Assembly: GCA_038323575.1 (NCBI GenBank)
Contig: JBBQHB010000014.1
Coordinates: 11,809-75,808 of the forward strand
Source of the DNA: CAINVV01 sp038323575
GTDB lineage: Bacteria > Bacteroidota > Bacteroidia > Bacteroidales > Prolixibacteraceae
DNA length: 64,000 nucleotides
Direction of reading: 5' to 3'
The notes under the pieces were generated by a model. That model was given only the letters and a program-made list of their open reading frames with translations, had not been told where the DNA came from and did not search any database. The position numbers were made by a program, and so were the translations under genes. Of this stretch, positions 62,756-64,000 are shown piece after piece (position 1 is the first letter of the stretch; each line of letters begins with the position of its first letter).

Positions 62756-62786
62756 CAAATTTAGGCATTTATAGGCTAAGGACAAA
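62756..62786 (-). promoter_or_regulatory. Promoter of pheT, exact Bacteroidota consensus
   Basis: On the minus strand TTTG (complement of 62783-62786), 19 bases, then TAAATTTG (complement of 62756-62763) match -33 TTTG / -7 TAnnTTTG exactly. The pheT ATG is about 23 bases downstream. Confidence 0.8.
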
Positions 62787-62995
62787 TAGCCTCTTTCGGG
62801 TTCCGGGTTTCGGGACTTCCATCAGTCGTTCGTCCAGTCGACACGTTCCGTTTCTCGTTTCGGATGCCGGTCTCCGGGCGGGGGCGGGGGGTAAATCCGC
62901 ATCAGTGGGGCATAGATAAAATATTCGCACCAGCAGGAAGTGCTTTTTTCATTGTCGTCTGCTTTGCTGACGGCTTAAAAACTAAGCGAAAGAGT
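62787..62995. other. Non-coding GC-rich gap, pheT side
   Basis: No gene. 62797-62880 contains repeats of short words (GGGTTCCGGGTTTCGGG; TCGTTCGTCCAGTCGACAC) in the manner of the other arrays, then a G-rich run (GGGCGGGGGCGGGGGG) near 62876-62892. Nothing else recognised. Confidence 0.5.
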
Positions 62996-63108
62996 GGGCT
63001 TTAGCCAAACCAAACAATCAGTTCCCTGACTGGTGCGGTAGATGGTGAGGATTTTGGCTAAAGCCCTTCTTATCCATTCATTCCTGATCCGTTGGCTAAA
63101 GCCAACGG
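62996..63108. repeat. TTTAGCCAA hairpin repeat group
   Basis: GGGCTTTAGCCAAA (62996-63009) pairs exactly with TTTGGCTAAAGCCC (63053-63066), leaving a 43-base loop. Then CCGTTGGC-TAAA-GCCAACGG (63089-63108) is a perfect hairpin with the same GGCTAAAGCC core. From memory, this word occurs as an intergenic repeat in several Bacteroidota. Function unknown. Confidence 0.7.
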
Positions 63109-63281
63109 CAATGAAACTGACAATGCCAAAACAGGGGGTTTTAATTGCGTCCGGATTTCCGCAGTCTGCGGGGCGCGTCCGGTCCCTGAGGAGTAGAGGG
63201 GAAAATCCGCACCAGCCGGGGTGAACCGATGTGATACGCCGCTGCAGCCGGTACTTCGACCGCTATTTCTTATAGCCTTTA
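63109..63281. other. Non-coding gap before higA
   Basis: No gene and no clear motif; the text runs GC-rich (CCGCAGTCTGCGGGGCGCG near 63160) and ends next to the higA stop codon. Confidence 0.5.
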
Positions 63282-63584
63282 TTAAGCGGCGGGTATTTCG
63301 ATTTTCTTTATTTTATCCAGATCCTTTTTCTTGTGAATTTGCGCCTCCTCTAAATCATAGTCATCCTGTAACCCTAACCAAAATTTCGCTGAAGTGCCAA
63401 AATAAATGCTTAAACGCAAAGCCGTGTCAGCCGTGATACTTCTGTTCTTTTTCAATATCTCAGATGTTCTGGTTTGGGGAATTCCAATATCTTTTGAAAG
63501 TTTATAGGCAGTAATATTAAATGGTTTTAAAAACTCTTCCATCAAAATTTCCCCGGGATGTACATTTGCCAGTGTTTTCATCAT
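63282..63584 (-). CDS. higA: HigA-type antitoxin (XRE HTH)
   Basis: A 100-residue protein with the usual HigA opening NVHPGEILMEEFLKPFNITA, then the HTH AYKLSKDIGIPQTRTSEILK near 26-45 and LRLSIYFGTSAKFWLGLQDD near 58-77. It lies downstream of the toxin remnant on the same strand, the normal order for higBA. Either of two adjacent ATGs may start it. By family it neutralises HigB and represses the operon. With the toxin gene cut, it may now be an orphan. Confidence 0.92.
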   Translation of the reverse strand: MMKTLANVHPGEILMEEFLKPFNITAYKLSKDIGIPQTRTSEILKKNRSITADTALRLSIYFGTSAKFWLGLQDDYDLEEAQIHKKKDLDKIKKIEIPAA

Positions 63585-63594
63585 CTCACATTTA

Positions 63595-63771
63595 TTAGTG
63601 ATAATCCAATATTCTTACTTCTTCCGATTGCCCTTCATTCCATTTGAAAATGATTCTCCACTGATCGTTAATCCGGATACTGTAAAAATCACTCCATTTT
63701 CCGCTCATCTTTTCCAGTCTGTTTGATGGTGGAATCCGAAGATCCATCATATTTTGCGAGTTATTATGCAT
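63595..63771 (-). pseudogene. higB: HigB toxin remnant, N-terminus removed by an IS21-family element
   Basis: The C-terminal part is clear: NNSQNMMDLRIPPSNRLEKM, then SIRINDQWRIIFKW and VRILDYH at the stop, all HigB/RelE marks. Family proteins are about 92 residues; only about 58 remain, beginning near 63771. Immediately upstream the sequence is the end of an insertion element (GGAATGAGTGTCCGCC on the minus strand), so the promoter and first third are lost. The ATG within the element (63795) makes a fused frame of 66 codons, which I do not take as functional. Confidence 0.85.
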
Positions 63772-64000
63772 ATTCCGGTGAAGGCGGACACTCATTCCGG
63801 AGCAAGCCGGACACTTTTCTTGTGGTAAATTAGTTCATAAAACTATAAAAAATCAGTCATCATTTTTTAGATATTTTCTCATTGATTCTCCTTGTATTTC
63901 GATTCGATAAGAACCATTAACCAGCCTGTCCATAATGGCATCGGCAATGGTAGGTTCGCCAATACAATCGTACCAATCTTTTACCGGTATTTGTGAAGTT
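63772..64000 (-). mobile_element. IS21-family insertion sequence, partial (istB end)
   Basis: Two imperfect direct repeats, ATTCCGGTGAAGGCGGACAC (63772-63791) and ATTCCGGAGCAAGCCGGACAC (63794-63814), are the multiple terminal repeats typical of an IS21-family end. The tail of istB follows inward. The other end and istA lie outside the window, so a target duplication cannot be checked. Confidence 0.8.
63853..64000 (-). CDS. istB: IstB-like ATPase of IS21 family, C-terminal part
   Basis: The minus-strand frame entering from the right edge reads TSQIPVKDWYDCIGEPTIAD, then AIMDRLVNGSYRIEIQGESM, and stops at 63853-63855. This is the C-terminal signature of IstB transposition helper proteins, whose ATPase domain would lie beyond the edge. 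About 48 residues are visible. Confidence 0.85.
   Translation of the reverse strand, partial: TSQIPVKDWYDCIGEPTIADAIMDRLVNGSYRIEIQGESMRKYLKNDD

Noticed and set aside
63772..63795. Start of a 66-residue HigB
   Set aside because: The first eight residues are coded by the insertion-sequence end; family comparison shows the true N-terminus is missing.

Overview
The window looks like chromosome from a carbohydrate-degrading member of the Bacteroidota, probably Bacteroidales or Marinilabiliales. The evidence is a SusC/SusD pair with an ECF sigma factor and FecR-type anti-sigma factor, a Porin_10 outer-membrane protein, a DUF3078 protein, secreted glycoside hydrolases and lipoproteins, and -7 boxes of the Bacteroidota form TAnnTTTG. 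The genus cannot be fixed from the sequence alone.

Layout. 0-11 kb is a loose pectin/hemicellulose region: a GH105-CE12 fusion, an alpha-galactosidase broken by an internal deletion, a second GH105, a ThuA-like protein, a Spy/CpxP-like protein, a GntP permease, an SRPBCC protein and a GH43 enzyme. 10.7-11.5 kb holds gene debris: a DUF1848 tail and a toxin-antitoxin pair whose toxin is broken. 11.5-16.5 kb (minus strand) is a sugar operon of ROK kinase, SIS isomerase, MFS transporter and a PfkB-HAD fusion. 16.7-21.7 kb holds a GxxExxY protein flanked by inverted short-repeat arrays, a GH2 exo-glucosaminidase-like lipoprotein, a VapBC-type pair, an orphan AT-rich gene and a VF530 protein. 21.8-25.8 kb is housekeeping: era, der and a DEAD-box helicase.

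26-34 kb has a ferredoxin-nitroreductase and an ECF sigma / FecR / SusC / SusD locus with no enzyme beside it. 34.4-41.4 kb (minus strand) holds rluA-like, a lipoprotein, pgi, two small membrane genes (one with a LuxR HTH), gpsA and lysS. 41.4-49 kb has recJ, a NUDIX hydrolase, a porin and a Ca2+-type P-ATPase. 49-58.2 kb is a TetR-controlled efflux operon: TolC, HlyD, two ABC ATPases, two ABC-2 permeases and a DUF3078 protein. 58.2-62.7 kb has a UbiA-type prenyltransferase, an SRPBCC protein, a GNAT and pheT. The right end is a higBA pair whose toxin is cut by an IS21-family element.

Two kinds of non-coding structure stand out. One is a dispersed near-perfect palindrome with an ACGGGGTGA core, at four places; one copy ends a broken toxin gene. 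The other is a set of short tandem arrays with 7-9 bp units that sit against gene ends. At several loci these arrays occur as inverted pairs: around the GxxExxY gene, in the UbiA/SRPBCC divergent gap, between the MFS and PfkB-HAD genes, and on both sides of the sigma-SusCD block. No tRNA, rRNA or CRISPR array was recognised.
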